Positions 46,492 to 56,172 of a stretch of 64,000 nt of DNA are shown piece by piece; positions within the stretch are counted from its first letter, which is position 1, and every line of letters starts with the position of its first letter. The DNA comes from Anaerolineales bacterium (GTDB lineage: Bacteria; Chloroflexota; Anaerolineae; Anaerolineales; Villigracilaceae), in contig JASEHI010000001.1 of NCBI GenBank assembly GCA_030018695.1, forward strand, positions 60,391-124,390, given 5' to 3'. Below the pieces are notes generated by a model. That model saw nothing but the letters and a program-made list of their open reading frames with translations, had not been told where the DNA came from and ran no database searches. A program made the translations under genes and the position numbers.

Positions 46492-46820
46492 TAGCGTGGC
46501 TCCCGTTCTTCGATAATGGCTTCAGAGAGAGGCGGGACGCCACTCAATTTCTCGCGCCACTCTCGATAACTCAACTTGGGTGCACTTTCCGAGTATTTCT
46601 TCCACTCCGTGCCCTGTGGTTCCCATAACCCACTATCACGGAGCACTCGGATGACGCGCTCACGCTCGGTTTCAGGATAGGTTGTCTCTTCCGAGAGTCC
46701 GTGCTGTATTGTTTCTACCAGTACCGTGTTGAGTGAGCGCTCGGTGGTGCGCGCGCGTTGCCATAATTTCTCGTGCAATCCTGCCGGGATGCGTAGGGTG
46801 AGTTTAACAGTTGCTTGCAT
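46491..46820 (-). CDS. VapB-like RHH antitoxin
   Basis: KLTLRIPAGLHEKLWQRARTTERSLNTVLVETIQHGL; abuts the toxin. Confidence 0.7.
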   Translation of the reverse strand: MQATVKLTLRIPAGLHEKLWQRARTTERSLNTVLVETIQHGLSEETTYPETERERVIRVLRDSGLWEPQGTEWKKYSESAPKLSYREWREKLSGVPPLSEAIIEEREPR

Positions 46821-46907
46821 TTCGACCTCCTTGATGCCACTATGGTGGCATTCAGTTTATCATATCCCGCCAGCGATGTCAAATCTCTAAAAAACATTCG
46901 CCATCTA

Positions 46908-46960
46908 TCTTCATCCTTCATCTTTCATCTTTCATCCTTCCGCTTTCATCCTTCATCCCT
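46908..46960. repeat. heptamer array (tttcatc/cttcatc)n
   Basis: catctatcttcatccttcatctttcatctttcatccttccgctttcatccttcatcc. Confidence 0.9.
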
Positions 46961-47019
46961 TCGACTTCGCTCAGGGCAAGCCTTCAAAATATGGTATCCT
47001 TAACCCCATCAACTTTCCG

Positions 47020-47046
47020 TAGGGCGAAATTAATTTCGCCCTACCC
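47020..47046. repeat. dispersed palindrome gggcgaaattaatttcgccc
   Basis: tagggcgaaattaatttcgccctacc; related copies at 52133 and 52161. Confidence 0.85.
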
Positions 47047-47060
47047 TACCGGGAGAACCC

Positions 47061-47702
47061 ATGTACATTGCCATCGAAGGAGTCATCGGAGTAGGGAAAA
47101 CCACCCTGGCGCGGCTGCTCCAGCCCGCCTTTGATTCCGAACTATTGCTCGAAGTCTTCGAGGAAAATCCCTTTCTCTCGGATTTCTATTCCGACCGCGC
47201 CCGCTACGCCTTCCAGACGCAGATCTTCTTCCTGCTCAGCCGCTACCACCAGCAGCGGCGGGGCGTGACGGCCATCCTCGCCGCGGGCAAATCCCTGCTC
47301 TCGGATTACACCTTCGCCAAAGACGCCCTGTTCGCCAGCATTAACTTGAAAGGCGATGAACTGGAAATGTACCACCGCGTCCACGCCGCGCTGGCCGAAA
47401 AAATCTCCCGTCCCGACCTGCTCGTCTATCTCAGAGCGGATACCGACGTGCTGATGCAGCGCATTGCCCTGCGCGACCGCACCTACGAGCGCAACATGGA
47501 ACGCGGCTACATTGACGAACTAAACCGGGCTTACGATGATTTCTTCTCCAAGCCGTATGACGATACGCCCGTGCTGGTGCTTGACTCTAATCCGCTGGAT
47601 TTTGTCCGTCACCCGGAGCATCTCAAACTAATCGAGAATCGCATCCGCCAGAGCCTCGGCCTGCCACCCTTCCAGGCCGAGCTACCCCTCGAGACGTCCT
47701 AA
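47061..47702 (+). CDS. deoxynucleoside kinase (dCK/dGK family)
   Basis: MYIAIEGVIGVGKTTLARLL...FEENPFLSDFYSDRARYAFQTQIFFLLSRY. Confidence 0.9.
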   Translation: MYIAIEGVIGVGKTTLARLLQPAFDSELLLEVFEENPFLSDFYSDRARYAFQTQIFFLLSRYHQQRRGVTAILAAGKSLLSDYTFAKDALFASINLKGDELEMYHRVHAALAEKISRPDLLVYLRADTDVLMQRIALRDRTYERNMERGYIDELNRAYDDFFSKPYDDTPVLVLDSNPLDFVRHPEHLKLIENRIRQSLGLPPFQAELPLETS

Positions 47703-47774
47703 AAGCCCTCCGAAAATTCTTTGCGCAGCACCCTTCGATAAACTCAGGGCAACGCCTACTCGGCAGGTAACACC

Positions 47775-48770
47775 ATGCATCTGATGATTGAATCAATGAT
47801 CCTGATCGCCAAAGAGGCTGCCCTCCAGCGCGCCAAGTCCAACAGCGACATCCTCGCCGCCTACCTGACCGGCTCGTTGCTGGACAACGATCCCTTCCTG
47901 GGCGGAAGCGCGGATATTGACCTGGTCTTCGCCCACGCCCAAGAACCGACTGTCCGTCGCGAGATCCTCTCGCTCACACCTGAAATCCACCTGGATATCA
48001 AACATAACCCGCGCCGCGAGTACAACCCTCCGCGCGAATTGCGCCTCCATCCCTGGCTGGGGCCGGAAGCATATGACCCGCTGCTGATCTACGAGTCCGG
48101 GCACTTCTTCCAATTCCTCCAGGCCGGTTTACGGGACAAATTCCACGAACCGGTGAACACCCTCCTGCGCTCCCGCCGCAACGCCGAACATGCCCGCCAG
48201 ATGTGTAACGGGCTGCAAGTCCCCGCCGAGACTGGCCCAGCGCTCGTCCTGAAATACCTAAAAGCGGTCAACCACGCCGCCAACGCGGTCGCCATCTTGA
48301 ACGGCAAGCCATTGGCTGAACGTCGCCTCCTGTTACAATTCCCGGCGCGGGCTGAGGCGGCCGGGATCCCCGCTCTCAGCGCCGGCCTCCTCGCTCTGCT
48401 GGGCGCTCAGAATATGGATTTGTCATCCCTGGCCGGTTTCCTGCCCGAGTGGGAAAAAGACTTCCTGGAAGCGGCCGGCAGTCCCGGGGTCGAGGCGCGC
48501 ATCCACCCGGCGCGGCTGGGGTATTACAAAAAGGCGTTCGAGAGCTTATTGGGCGGCGAAAATCCACAAGCCCTCCTCTGGCCCTTTATCCACACCTGGA
48601 GCCTGGCCGTGGCCGTCCTCCCGCCAGAGAGCCTGACCGCTTGGAAATCCGCCTGTCAGCAATTGGGACTGGTTGGCGCTGCTTTCAAGGCACGCCTTCA
48701 GCAATTGGATCATTATCTGGACAGCATCGAAGAACTATTGGATAAGATGGCCGCGGCGAACGGGGTTTAA
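47775..48770 (+). CDS. nucleotidyltransferase-domain protein
   Basis: AYLTGSLLDNDPFLGGSADIDLVF. Confidence 0.6.
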   Translation: MHLMIESMILIAKEAALQRAKSNSDILAAYLTGSLLDNDPFLGGSADIDLVFAHAQEPTVRREILSLTPEIHLDIKHNPRREYNPPRELRLHPWLGPEAYDPLLIYESGHFFQFLQAGLRDKFHEPVNTLLRSRRNAEHARQMCNGLQVPAETGPALVLKYLKAVNHAANAVAILNGKPLAERRLLLQFPARAEAAGIPALSAGLLALLGAQNMDLSSLAGFLPEWEKDFLEAAGSPGVEARIHPARLGYYKKAFESLLGGENPQALLWPFIHTWSLAVAVLPPESLTAWKSACQQLGLVGAAFKARLQQLDHYLDSIEELLDKMAAANGV

Positions 48771-48794
48771 TTCGGGAAAGGCGTGTCCTTATTC

Positions 48795-48871
48795 GGTGGA
48801 TAACTGGCAAAAAACTGTGGATAAACCCCGCAAACTGTGGATAAGTCGCTCAATTGTTCGAGTTATGCACC
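48795..48871. promoter_or_regulatory. DnaA-box cluster
   Basis: tgtggataa at 48816 and 48836, ggtggataa at 48795, ttatgcacc at 48863; spacing about 20-21 bp. Confidence 0.65.
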
Positions 48872-49192
48872 CCAAGATATGGGGGAGTGCAAATCCTGCG
48901 CCCAAAATGTGGTTCAGTTAAAAATGAGCCATAAATTTCGTCCCTTTTCTTACAATTTTCTCCACAGACAGTGAAACTCCTGAGTAATCAAAAACCCCCA
49001 CATATGGGACTGGTCAATGCCGCGAGGCTGCCCCTGTGCGGAAAGCGCTCTTTTCCACATTTCCACAACCCTTACTACGACTACTAATATTCATATCAAT
49101 AACATAAACTACTTGAATATTATCCGCAAATCTTGTACAATCATTTTAGAGACGACCCATTCATTCGACATTGTTCATCAAGGGAGATCACT

Positions 49193-49453
49193 ATGGATAT
49201 TATCAAGGTGGCTGCAACCTCCCGTACTTCTGCAGTAGCCGGGGCGATTGCGGGTGTAATCCGCGAGCATAAACGGGCAGAAGTGCAAGCGATTGGGGCC
49301 GGAGCAGTGAATCAAGCGGTCAAGGCTTTGGTGATCGCTACTGGCTACCTCAAGAATGACGGCATTGATGTGGTCTGTGTACCACAATTCGTGGATGTGG
49401 AGATCGAGGAGAAGGTACGCACGGCTATCAGGCTGGTCGTCGAGCCTCGCTAA
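49193..49453 (+). CDS. spoVS: stage V sporulation protein S family
   Basis: MDIIKVAATSRTSAVAGAIAGVIREHKRAEVQAIGAGAVNQAVKALVIATGYLK. Confidence 0.95.
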   Translation: MDIIKVAATSRTSAVAGAIAGVIREHKRAEVQAIGAGAVNQAVKALVIATGYLKNDGIDVVCVPQFVDVEIEEKVRTAIRLVVEPR

Positions 49454-49509
49454 ATCTTACATTCGCTCCTTAGGAAATTCCCGCGCTAAGGGGGGACGAG
49501 GTTCCTTTC

Positions 49510-52125
49510 ATGTTGCATGACCGGCGTTATCGTGCATGGGCGATCGTTGGGCTGTTCCTGGTTGGGACTTGCTTAAGTATTGGGCGGCTGAACTTGAGGC
49601 CGGCTGAAGTCGTCCGCGCCGCGCCGCTGAAGCAGGCAGGCAGCCCGGCCAATCACCTGGTCATCAGCGAATTTCGCACGCGAGGGCCGAACGGGGGGAA
49701 CGATGAGTTCATCGAGATTTTCAACCCCACCGGCGATTCTATAGAAATCAGCGGTTGGATTATCAAGGGGTCAAGCAACACGGGCAACGTAAGCACACGG
49801 GCTACAATAAATTCAGGAATAACGCTTTTACCAGGTCAGCACTATCTACTAGCGCATTCCGGTTATAGCGGAGCGATCATTGCAGACCAATCCTACAGTG
49901 TTGGTATAACAAACGACGGAGGAATTGCTCTGCTCTTGCCAGACGGTATCACTCCTGTAGATCGGGTGGGGATGAGTAGCGGTTCAGCCTATAAAGAGGG
50001 AGAGACTCTTTTCCCCCTCCCTTCCGATACAAACCAGAGTTATGAGCGCAAACCCGGCGGGACGGCAGGCAGTTGCTACGACACCGATAACAACGTCTCC
50101 GATTTCGCCCTAATTTCCCCCAGCGAGCCGCAGAACATGGACAGTTCGCTGATGGTCTGCGCAGGCGCTGCCACGGCCACTCCCACCTCGACCAATACTG
50201 CTACACCCACCTCGACCAATACTGCTACACCCACGCCGACTAAGACCGCCACAGCCACGCCGTTTGCACCCCCTCACCTGGTCATCAGTGAATTCCGCAC
50301 GCGAGGGCCGAACGGGGGGAACGATGAGTTCATCGAGATTTTCAACCCCACCGGCGATTCTATAGAAATCAGCGGTTGGATTATCAAGGGGTCAAGCAAC
50401 ACGGGCAACGTAAGCACACGGGCTACAATAAATTCAGGAATAACGCTTTTACCAGGTCAGCACTATCTACTAGCGCATTCCGGTTATAGCGGAGCGATCA
50501 TTGCAGACCAATCCTACAGTGTTGGTATAACAAACGACGGAGGAATTGCTCTGCTCTTGCCAGACGGTATCACTCCTGTAGATCGGGTGGGGATGAGTAG
50601 CGGTTCAGCCTATAAAGAGGGAGAGACTCTTTTCCCCCTCCCTTCCGATACAAACCAGAGTTATGAGCGCAAACCCGGCGGGACGGCAGGCAGTTGCTAC
50701 GACACCGATAACAACGTCTCCGATTTCGCCCTAATTTCCCCCAGCGAGCCGCAGAACATGGACAGTTCGCTGACAGTCTGTGCAGGCGCTGCCACGGCCA
50801 CCCCCACCTCGACCAATACTGCTACGCTCACAGCGACCAATTCCACCACAGCCACGCCGACTAAGACCTATGCGCCAACTTCAACCCGAACCCCCACCCC
50901 GACGACTGTTCCGTCTCTCGCTGTGCTGATTAACGAGGTGGCCTGGGCGGGTACTCAAGCAGATTCCAACGATGAATGGATCGAACTCTACAACCCGGGC
51001 GCGCAGGCCATTAGCTTGACCGGCTGGAAACTGGTCGCCTTGGATGGCAGCCCGGAGATCATCCTCAGCGGGCAGATCGCGGCAGGCGGCTATTACCTGC
51101 TGGAACGCACCGATGACAACACCGTCTCGGATGTGCCTGCCAGTTTGATCTACGGCGGGGCGCTATCGAACGACGGCGAGGTGCTGAAACTGCTGGACCC
51201 CAATGAAAGCGTGGTGGATACCGCCAACCTGGACGGCGGCTCATGGCCGGCGGGCAGCGGCTCGCCCAATTACGCCAGCATGGAGCGGCGCGGCGTGCTG
51301 CCGGATAGTGCAACGGCCTGGATCACCAACACCGGCGCGGTCGCCAACGGGCGCGATGCCGCCGGAAACGCCATCAAAGGAACGCCGGGGCAGCCTAACT
51401 GGGCTTACTCGGTCACGCCCACCGTCATCAGCACCCCGACCCGCACGCCGACGCGAACTCCCACGCCGACGCGAACCCCCACTCCGACCAAGACACCAGT
51501 GCCAGGAAATATCGTCATCAACGAGTTCCTGCCGCGCCCGCGCAGCGATTGGAACGGCGACGGCCTGTCCAACGTTTACGACGAGTATATCGAGATCATG
51601 AACGTTGGGACTGAGGCGGTCAATCTGAAAAACTGGAAACTGGACGATGATCTCGGCGGCTCCAGCGCGTACACTTTGCCGGACATCACCTTAGAACCGC
51701 GCGCCATCACCCGTTTCTTCCGCTCCAATTCTGGCATACTCCTCGGCGACGGCGGCGATGCGGTGCGTTTGCTAAAGCCGGGCGGACAGACGGCGGATAT
51801 TTACACTTACCCGGTCGTGGAAAAGGCGGACATTGCCTGGTGTCGCCTGCCGGACGGGAACGGGGCCTGGACCTTTGCCTGCCGCCCGACCCCGGGCCGG
51901 CCCAACGCCCGGGCCGAATCCGGCTACCTCACCCCGACGCCGTCCAGCGGGACGGGAGGGCGGAACGCGCCGGCTGTTTGCCCGCTGGCCGATACCCTCC
52001 CGCAGGGTATCCTTCAGGCCGAATGTGGAGACGGGCGACCAGAGATATGGAATTGGGGTTTGTGGGGGGAAGGCGAAGAACGTTGGCTGGAAAACCGGTT
52101 CAAATGGGGGTTGTTTATCCAGTAA
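49510..52125 (+). CDS. exported protein with four lamin-tail domains and TP-rich linkers
   Basis: signal peptide; LVISEFRTRGPNGGNDEFIEIFNPT (x2), LINEVAWAGTQADSNDEWIELYNPG, VINEFLPRPRSDWNGDG..DEYIEIMNVG. Confidence 0.9.
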   Translation: MLHDRRYRAWAIVGLFLVGTCLSIGRLNLRPAEVVRAAPLKQAGSPANHLVISEFRTRGPNGGNDEFIEIFNPTGDSIEISGWIIKGSSNTGNVSTRATINSGITLLPGQHYLLAHSGYSGAIIADQSYSVGITNDGGIALLLPDGITPVDRVGMSSGSAYKEGETLFPLPSDTNQSYERKPGGTAGSCYDTDNNVSDFALISPSEPQNMDSSLMVCAGAATATPTSTNTATPTSTNTATPTPTKTATATPFAPPHLVISEFRTRGPNGGNDEFIEIFNPTGDSIEISGWIIKGSSNTGNVSTRATINSGITLLPGQHYLLAHSGYSGAIIADQSYSVGITNDGGIALLLPDGITPVDRVGMSSGSAYKEGETLFPLPSDTNQSYERKPGGTAGSCYDTDNNVSDFALISPSEPQNMDSSLTVCAGAATATPTSTNTATLTATNSTTATPTKTYAPTSTRTPTPTTVPSLAVLINEVAWAGTQADSNDEWIELYNPGAQAISLTGWKLVALDGSPEIILSGQIAAGGYYLLERTDDNTVSDVPASLIYGGALSNDGEVLKLLDPNESVVDTANLDGGSWPAGSGSPNYASMERRGVLPDSATAWITNTGAVANGRDAAGNAIKGTPGQPNWAYSVTPTVISTPTRTPTRTPTPTRTPTPTKTPVPGNIVINEFLPRPRSDWNGDGLSNVYDEYIEIMNVGTEAVNLKNWKLDDDLGGSSAYTLPDITLEPRAITRFFRSNSGILLGDGGDAVRLLKPGGQTADIYTYPVVEKADIAWCRLPDGNGAWTFACRPTPGRPNARAESGYLTPTPSSGTGGRNAPAVCPLADTLPQGILQAECGDGRPEIWNWGLWGEGEERWLENRFKWGLFIQ
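49654..50895 (+). repeat. two near-identical 621-bp direct repeats in the LTD gene
   Basis: cacctggtcatcag.gaatt.cgcacgcgaggg begins at 49654 and 50275; few substitutions seen over the LTD part, divergence in the linker. Confidence 0.9.
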
Positions 52126-52132
52126 AAAGTAG

Positions 52133-52187
52133 AGCGAAATTTATTTCGCTCCCAGTAAAGAAGAGAGCGAAATTAATTTCGCTCTAC
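52133..52187. repeat. tandem palindromes agcgaaat(ta)atttcgct
   Basis: agagcgaaatttatttcgctcc...agagcgaaattaatttcgctct. Confidence 0.85.
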
Positions 52188-52190
52188 AGT

Positions 52191-52856
52191 TCAATCGGAA
52201 GCTGCGCGCGCCACTTCATCCGGGGCGAAGATGACCTCCTCCTTGCCGGTCAATTTCTCCTGAACTTTAACGGCGATCAGGCTCAAGTGGCCGGGGTGGG
52301 CGACGTAATCCACCTCGTCGGAGGGAACGGTCAGCACCGGGCAAAGGGTGAAGTTTTCTATCCAGGATTCGTACAGGTTGTTCAAGCTGGCCAGGTAATC
52401 GGTCGGGATGCTGCGCTCGTAATCCCGTCCACGCCGGGAGATGCGTTGAACCAGGGTAGGGACGGATGAGCGCAGGTAAATGACCAGGTCGGGCGGGGGA
52501 AGGAACTCGATCAGGGTGCGGTAGAGTTCCCGGTAGGTATCGTAATCGCGCTGGCGGATGTGCCCCTGCAAGAATAGGTTGTGAGCGAATATCTCGGCGT
52601 CCTCATAAACGGAGCGGTCTTGGATGACCGAGGACGGGTAAAGCGCCAATTGATGGTGGGCGCGCAGGCGATGGGTCAGGAAGAATATTTGCGAATGAAA
52701 AGCCCAGGCTTGCATGTCGCGGTAAAAGTCGGCCAGGTAGGGGTTCTCGGCGACCGGCTCGAAGAAAGGAGTCCAGCCCATTTTTTGGCACAACATCTCG
52801 ACCAACGTGGATTTGCCCACGCCGATATTCCCGGCAACGGCGACGAATTTTTTCAT
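52191..52856 (-). CDS. deoxynucleoside kinase (second paralog)
   Basis: MKKFVAVAGNIGVGKSTLVEMLCQKMGWTPFFEPVAENPYLADFYRDM. Confidence 0.92.
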   Translation of the reverse strand: MKKFVAVAGNIGVGKSTLVEMLCQKMGWTPFFEPVAENPYLADFYRDMQAWAFHSQIFFLTHRLRAHHQLALYPSSVIQDRSVYEDAEIFAHNLFLQGHIRQRDYDTYRELYRTLIEFLPPPDLVIYLRSSVPTLVQRISRRGRDYERSIPTDYLASLNNLYESWIENFTLCPVLTVPSDEVDYVAHPGHLSLIAVKVQEKLTGKEEVIFAPDEVARAASD

Positions 52857-53545
52857 GGAATTTCCCCCGCCAGTTCCTTGTCAATGACCTGTTTGAACAC
52901 CTCGTAAGGTTGTGCGCCGACGATGGGGATGCCGTTGATGAAGAACGTCGGCGTCGAGCGGACACCCAGGTTCACCGCATAGTTGTAATCTGCCATCACT
53001 TCGGATTCATAGCGCCGGTCTGTCAGGCATTTGGCGAAGGCTTGCGTGTCCAGCCCGAGTTCGACTGCATATTGCTGGTAGCCAGCTGTGGTCAGATCGT
53101 ACTTCATGCTGAAGAGAGCCCTGTGGAAAGGCCAATAGGCGCCTTGCGCGCCGGCGCAATCAGCAGCTTCTGCGGCGGGGGCAGCGCCTGGATGGATGCT
53201 AATCAGCGGAAAATCACGGTAGACGAAGCGGACCTGGCCCGGATAGTTGGCCAGCAACCGGTCCAAGACCTCATCGTGCCACTTTTTGCAGTAGGAACAC
53301 TGATAATCGCTGAACTCGATGATCGTAATCGGGGCGTTATCTGGACCCAGGCTGGGATCGTCATCCACCGGCACGTCGTAGCGCCTGACTTGCGCGGTCG
53401 GTGTGGCAAGGGTGGCAGGCGCGGCGTCTGCAACAGATGTACGTCCCCAGATCAGGTAACCGGAGCCTATCCCGAGGACGAAAATCACGGGCAATAGTAA
53501 ACTGTAAATAAAGGGGCACTGAAAGAAGGGAGTGGAATTCTGCAT
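52853..53545 (-). CDS. DsbA-family thiol oxidoreductase
   Basis: EFSDYQCSYCKKWHDEVLDRLL, GVRSTPTFFINGIPIVGAQPYEVF. Confidence 0.9.
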   Translation of the reverse strand: MQNSTPFFQCPFIYSLLLPVIFVLGIGSGYLIWGRTSVADAAPATLATPTAQVRRYDVPVDDDPSLGPDNAPITIIEFSDYQCSYCKKWHDEVLDRLLANYPGQVRFVYRDFPLISIHPGAAPAAEAADCAGAQGAYWPFHRALFSMKYDLTTAGYQQYAVELGLDTQAFAKCLTDRRYESEVMADYNYAVNLGVRSTPTFFINGIPIVGAQPYEVFKQVIDKELAGEIP

Positions 53546-53593
53546 GGCGGGATTATATCATCCCCGGAGGGGATATCATCCCCGCAGGGGGTA

Positions 53594-54244
53594 TCATCTC
53601 TGTTTTTGTTCGCGATCCAGCCACAGCTCGCGGTACTCGCGGTTCCAGTCAATGGTAAAGCGAAAAGCGATCACCAGCCCCGTCGCCGCGGCAACCCAGA
53701 CGACCGGGCTGCCAAAGCCAAGCAGCCAGAAGGCTGGGGCGATCAACAAACCGGTCAGCACACTGGCGCGGGCGCTATGGCGGATGATCAGCACCAGCGC
53801 CACCAAAATGCCCAGACCGATGACGAAGGCAAGTGGATTGGCCGCCAGAATAGCCCCGCCCGCACTGGCATTGCCCATCCCGCCGCGGAAACCGGCGAAG
53901 ACCGGCCAGCAGTGCCCGACGACGACCAGCGCGGCGGTGAGGGGCGCGACCCAGGGCATGTAGGACAAAATTCCATTTTGTCCCCCTGCGTGCAATGCCA
54001 GCCAGGTGGGTAGAAAACCCTTGGCGATATCCAGAACTAAGACGAGCGCGCCCCAGCCGAACCCGGCCTGGCGGATGGTGTTGGTGGTCGTGGCGTGACC
54101 GGAGCCGGCGTCGCGCACATCCACGCCCTTCGCCAGGCGCGTGATCCAGACGGCGAAAGGCAGCGAGCCGCACAGGTAGCCGAGCATGCCGAAGCCGAGG
54201 GTGGTGAGCAGGGGGAGGAGCAATACGTTCAATTTACCGCCCAA
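53594..54244 (-). CDS. plsY: glycerol-3-phosphate acyltransferase
   Basis: GYLCGSLPFAVWITRLAKGVDVRDAGSGHATTTNTIRQAG, VVGHCWPVFAGFRGGMGNASAGG. Confidence 0.85.
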   Translation of the reverse strand: MGGKLNVLLLPLLTTLGFGMLGYLCGSLPFAVWITRLAKGVDVRDAGSGHATTTNTIRQAGFGWGALVLVLDIAKGFLPTWLALHAGGQNGILSYMPWVAPLTAALVVVGHCWPVFAGFRGGMGNASAGGAILAANPLAFVIGLGILVALVLIIRHSARASVLTGLLIAPAFWLLGFGSPVVWVAAATGLVIAFRFTIDWNREYRELWLDREQKQR

Positions 54245-54259
54245 GTTAGGCGCAGTTCT

Positions 54260-54619
54260 TCATCCAGAAGAATAACCGTAATCATCAAGAACGTTCTTCA
54301 ATTGATTGACAAGTTTTGGCAAATCCTCCTGTACTGTTCTCCATACCACAGGCAAGTTCACACCGAAGTACTCGTGAATGAGCTTGTCCCTCGTGCCTGC
54401 TACCTCTCGCCAGGGTATCTCTGGATAGGTGTCTCGCAAATCTTTGGGAATATTCTTTGTTGCTTCGCCAATGACTTCTATGGCCCGGATAACAGCATAG
54501 ATCGTTCTTTCATCCTCTGTAAATTCTTCAAAGCCCATTCCCTTTACAAACCGTAATGCCTTTTCTGCGTTCTCCAACATATCCCGAATGTAATCCAGGT
54601 GCACACGCTGATGGCTCAT
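54260..54619 (-). CDS. HepT-like (DUF86/HEPN) toxin
   Basis: [46 protein letters not shown] (Rx4HxY). Confidence 0.93.
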   Translation of the reverse strand: MSHQRVHLDYIRDMLENAEKALRFVKGMGFEEFTEDERTIYAVIRAIEVIGEATKNIPKDLRDTYPEIPWREVAGTRDKLIHEYFGVNLPVVWRTVQEDLPKLVNQLKNVLDDYGYSSG

Positions 54620-54921
54620 ATTGGCCGGGCCTCTTCCAAGATGAATTTTCCGATGAACGGTTTCAAACTATCCTTCATCACCAAATCCACTTTCATGCCC
54701 AAAGCGTCGCTCAATTGGTTTTCCAACGCCACGAAGCTGAACAGCGAGGGGATTTCGTCAAAGGTCACCAGCAAATCCAAGTCGCTATTTTCTTTTTCTT
54801 CCCCGCGCACAAATGAACCAAACACTTCCAGCGTGCGGACATGATGCTGCTCTCGCAGCGTTGGGAGCTGGTTCCTGATCTTTGCCAAAAGCTCGTCGAG
54901 ATTTCTGGATGGTTTGTTCAT
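54616..54921 (-). CDS. MntA-like nucleotidyltransferase antitoxin
   Basis: [32 protein letters not shown]. Confidence 0.93.
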   Translation of the reverse strand: MNKPSRNLDELLAKIRNQLPTLREQHHVRTLEVFGSFVRGEEKENSDLDLLVTFDEIPSLFSFVALENQLSDALGMKVDLVMKDSLKPFIGKFILEEARPI

Positions 54922-55197
54922 ACCGCTCATTATACAGCAAGTCGCCTCATGTTCCACAGATGAACCGTTGAGCGGCAAGGTTTAGGCAGCGGCGGGACTG
55001 GCAAGACGTGCCCGTTGCGGAACATCAGGTCATGTACCGATTTCTCGGTCACGACAATTACTGATGCGACTTCATGTCGCACACACTGAGGTTAATCGGT
55101 AGCCCGTTTTTCGAGTAAAACTCATGTTTTTGAGCCTATGACGAAACAGAACAAATCCTAAGAAAGTAAGAGGATTTCCTAAGATGGAGGGGGAGGG

Positions 55198-55296
55198 TCA
55201 TGGGCTAGTAATATTACCCTGCGCATCGGTTTTAATTATCCATAAATCAACTCCGCCATATCCGTCAGCAGAGAGATACATTCCGCTGACTATGGC
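55198..55296 (-). pseudogene. C-terminal remnant of a delta-60/PQQ-like repeat protein
   Basis: minus frame IVSGMYLSADGYGGVDLWIIKTDAQGNITSP*. Confidence 0.4.
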
Positions 55297-55721
55297 TTGG
55301 ACTTTTGACAAAATTTGACAAAAAATGAGAACTGCGGCAAACTGAGTGCATGAACGAAGCATCCCAATTGTCGCAGTTCTGGCAACAAGTTTACCAGAAC
55401 TTTAACAAACGAGCCGATGCTTCCAAGGATTTGGTGGATGCCCTGACCGAGCTCCTCGATTTCGGCCTCGCCCAGGCTTTGAAAGGCAGGCTTGTGCGCG
55501 GCAATGATTTCATAGGCCGTCCAGCGCTGGCCGAAGGTTTTGAAGAGTTCTCGCGCCACGCCCAGAACAAATTCCGGCGCGGCCTTTTTGAGCAGCTGCG
55601 AATATTTACGGCGGACGGCGCGTTCGTTGGGAGTATTCTGCAATGGCAGGGAGCGCAGTTCGGCGTCCATGGCAGTAGCGAGGTTTTTGGCATCCAATTC
55701 GGATTGTCCCATGCGGATCAC
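55290..55721 (-). pseudogene. truncated DNA-alkylation-repeat (AlkD-like) protein
   Basis: ERAVRRKYSQLLKKAAPEFVLGVARELFKTFGQRWTAYEIIAAHKPAFQSLGEAEIEELGQGI, then unrelated residues. Confidence 0.5.
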
Positions 55722-55722
55722 C

Positions 55723-55917
55723 TCAACCGATGATCTCTTTCACCCGCCCAACCTCCCCGCTCAACAGACGTACCTTGATGCCGTGCGGGTGCGTCGCCGA
55801 GCTAGTCAGGATTTCCTTGACGATGCCTTCGGTCAGTTTGCCAGAAGGCTGGTCTTTCTTCAAGACGATGCGGACGCGGAGGCCGGGTTTGATGTTGGCG
55901 CGATTATTGCCATTCAT
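55723..55917 (-). CDS. YwbE family protein
   Basis: NRANIKPGLRVRIVLKKDQPSGKLTEGIVKEILTSSATHPHGIKVRL. Confidence 0.93.
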   Translation of the reverse strand: MNGNNRANIKPGLRVRIVLKKDQPSGKLTEGIVKEILTSSATHPHGIKVRLLSGEVGRVKEIIG

Positions 55918-55977
55918 AGGGGAGACCTTCGGTCAATTTCGTGACAGGGTTAGAGATCATGTCACGACAAATCAAGC

Positions 55978-56172
55978 CTATTCCCCTGAAAGCCGCCATA
56001 AGTCGCGCACCAAGAATGTCTGAAAATCACGTATCTGTTCGCTCAGACGTTCATTGGTGAGCATTTCTGGCCTGGGATCAACATATGCCAGATCGAAATA
56101 GTCAGTCAACGCGTTGAAAGCAGTTTTATCCTGTACATTGGCCTGCAGGTCAAGGAGTGTAGTTTCAGTCAT
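55978..56172 (-). CDS. hypothetical protein downstream of methyltransferase
   Basis: 4-nt overlap with the methyltransferase ORF; short. Confidence 0.35.
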   Translation of the reverse strand: MTETTLLDLQANVQDKTAFNALTDYFDLAYVDPRPEMLTNERLSEQIRDFQTFLVRDLWRLSGE

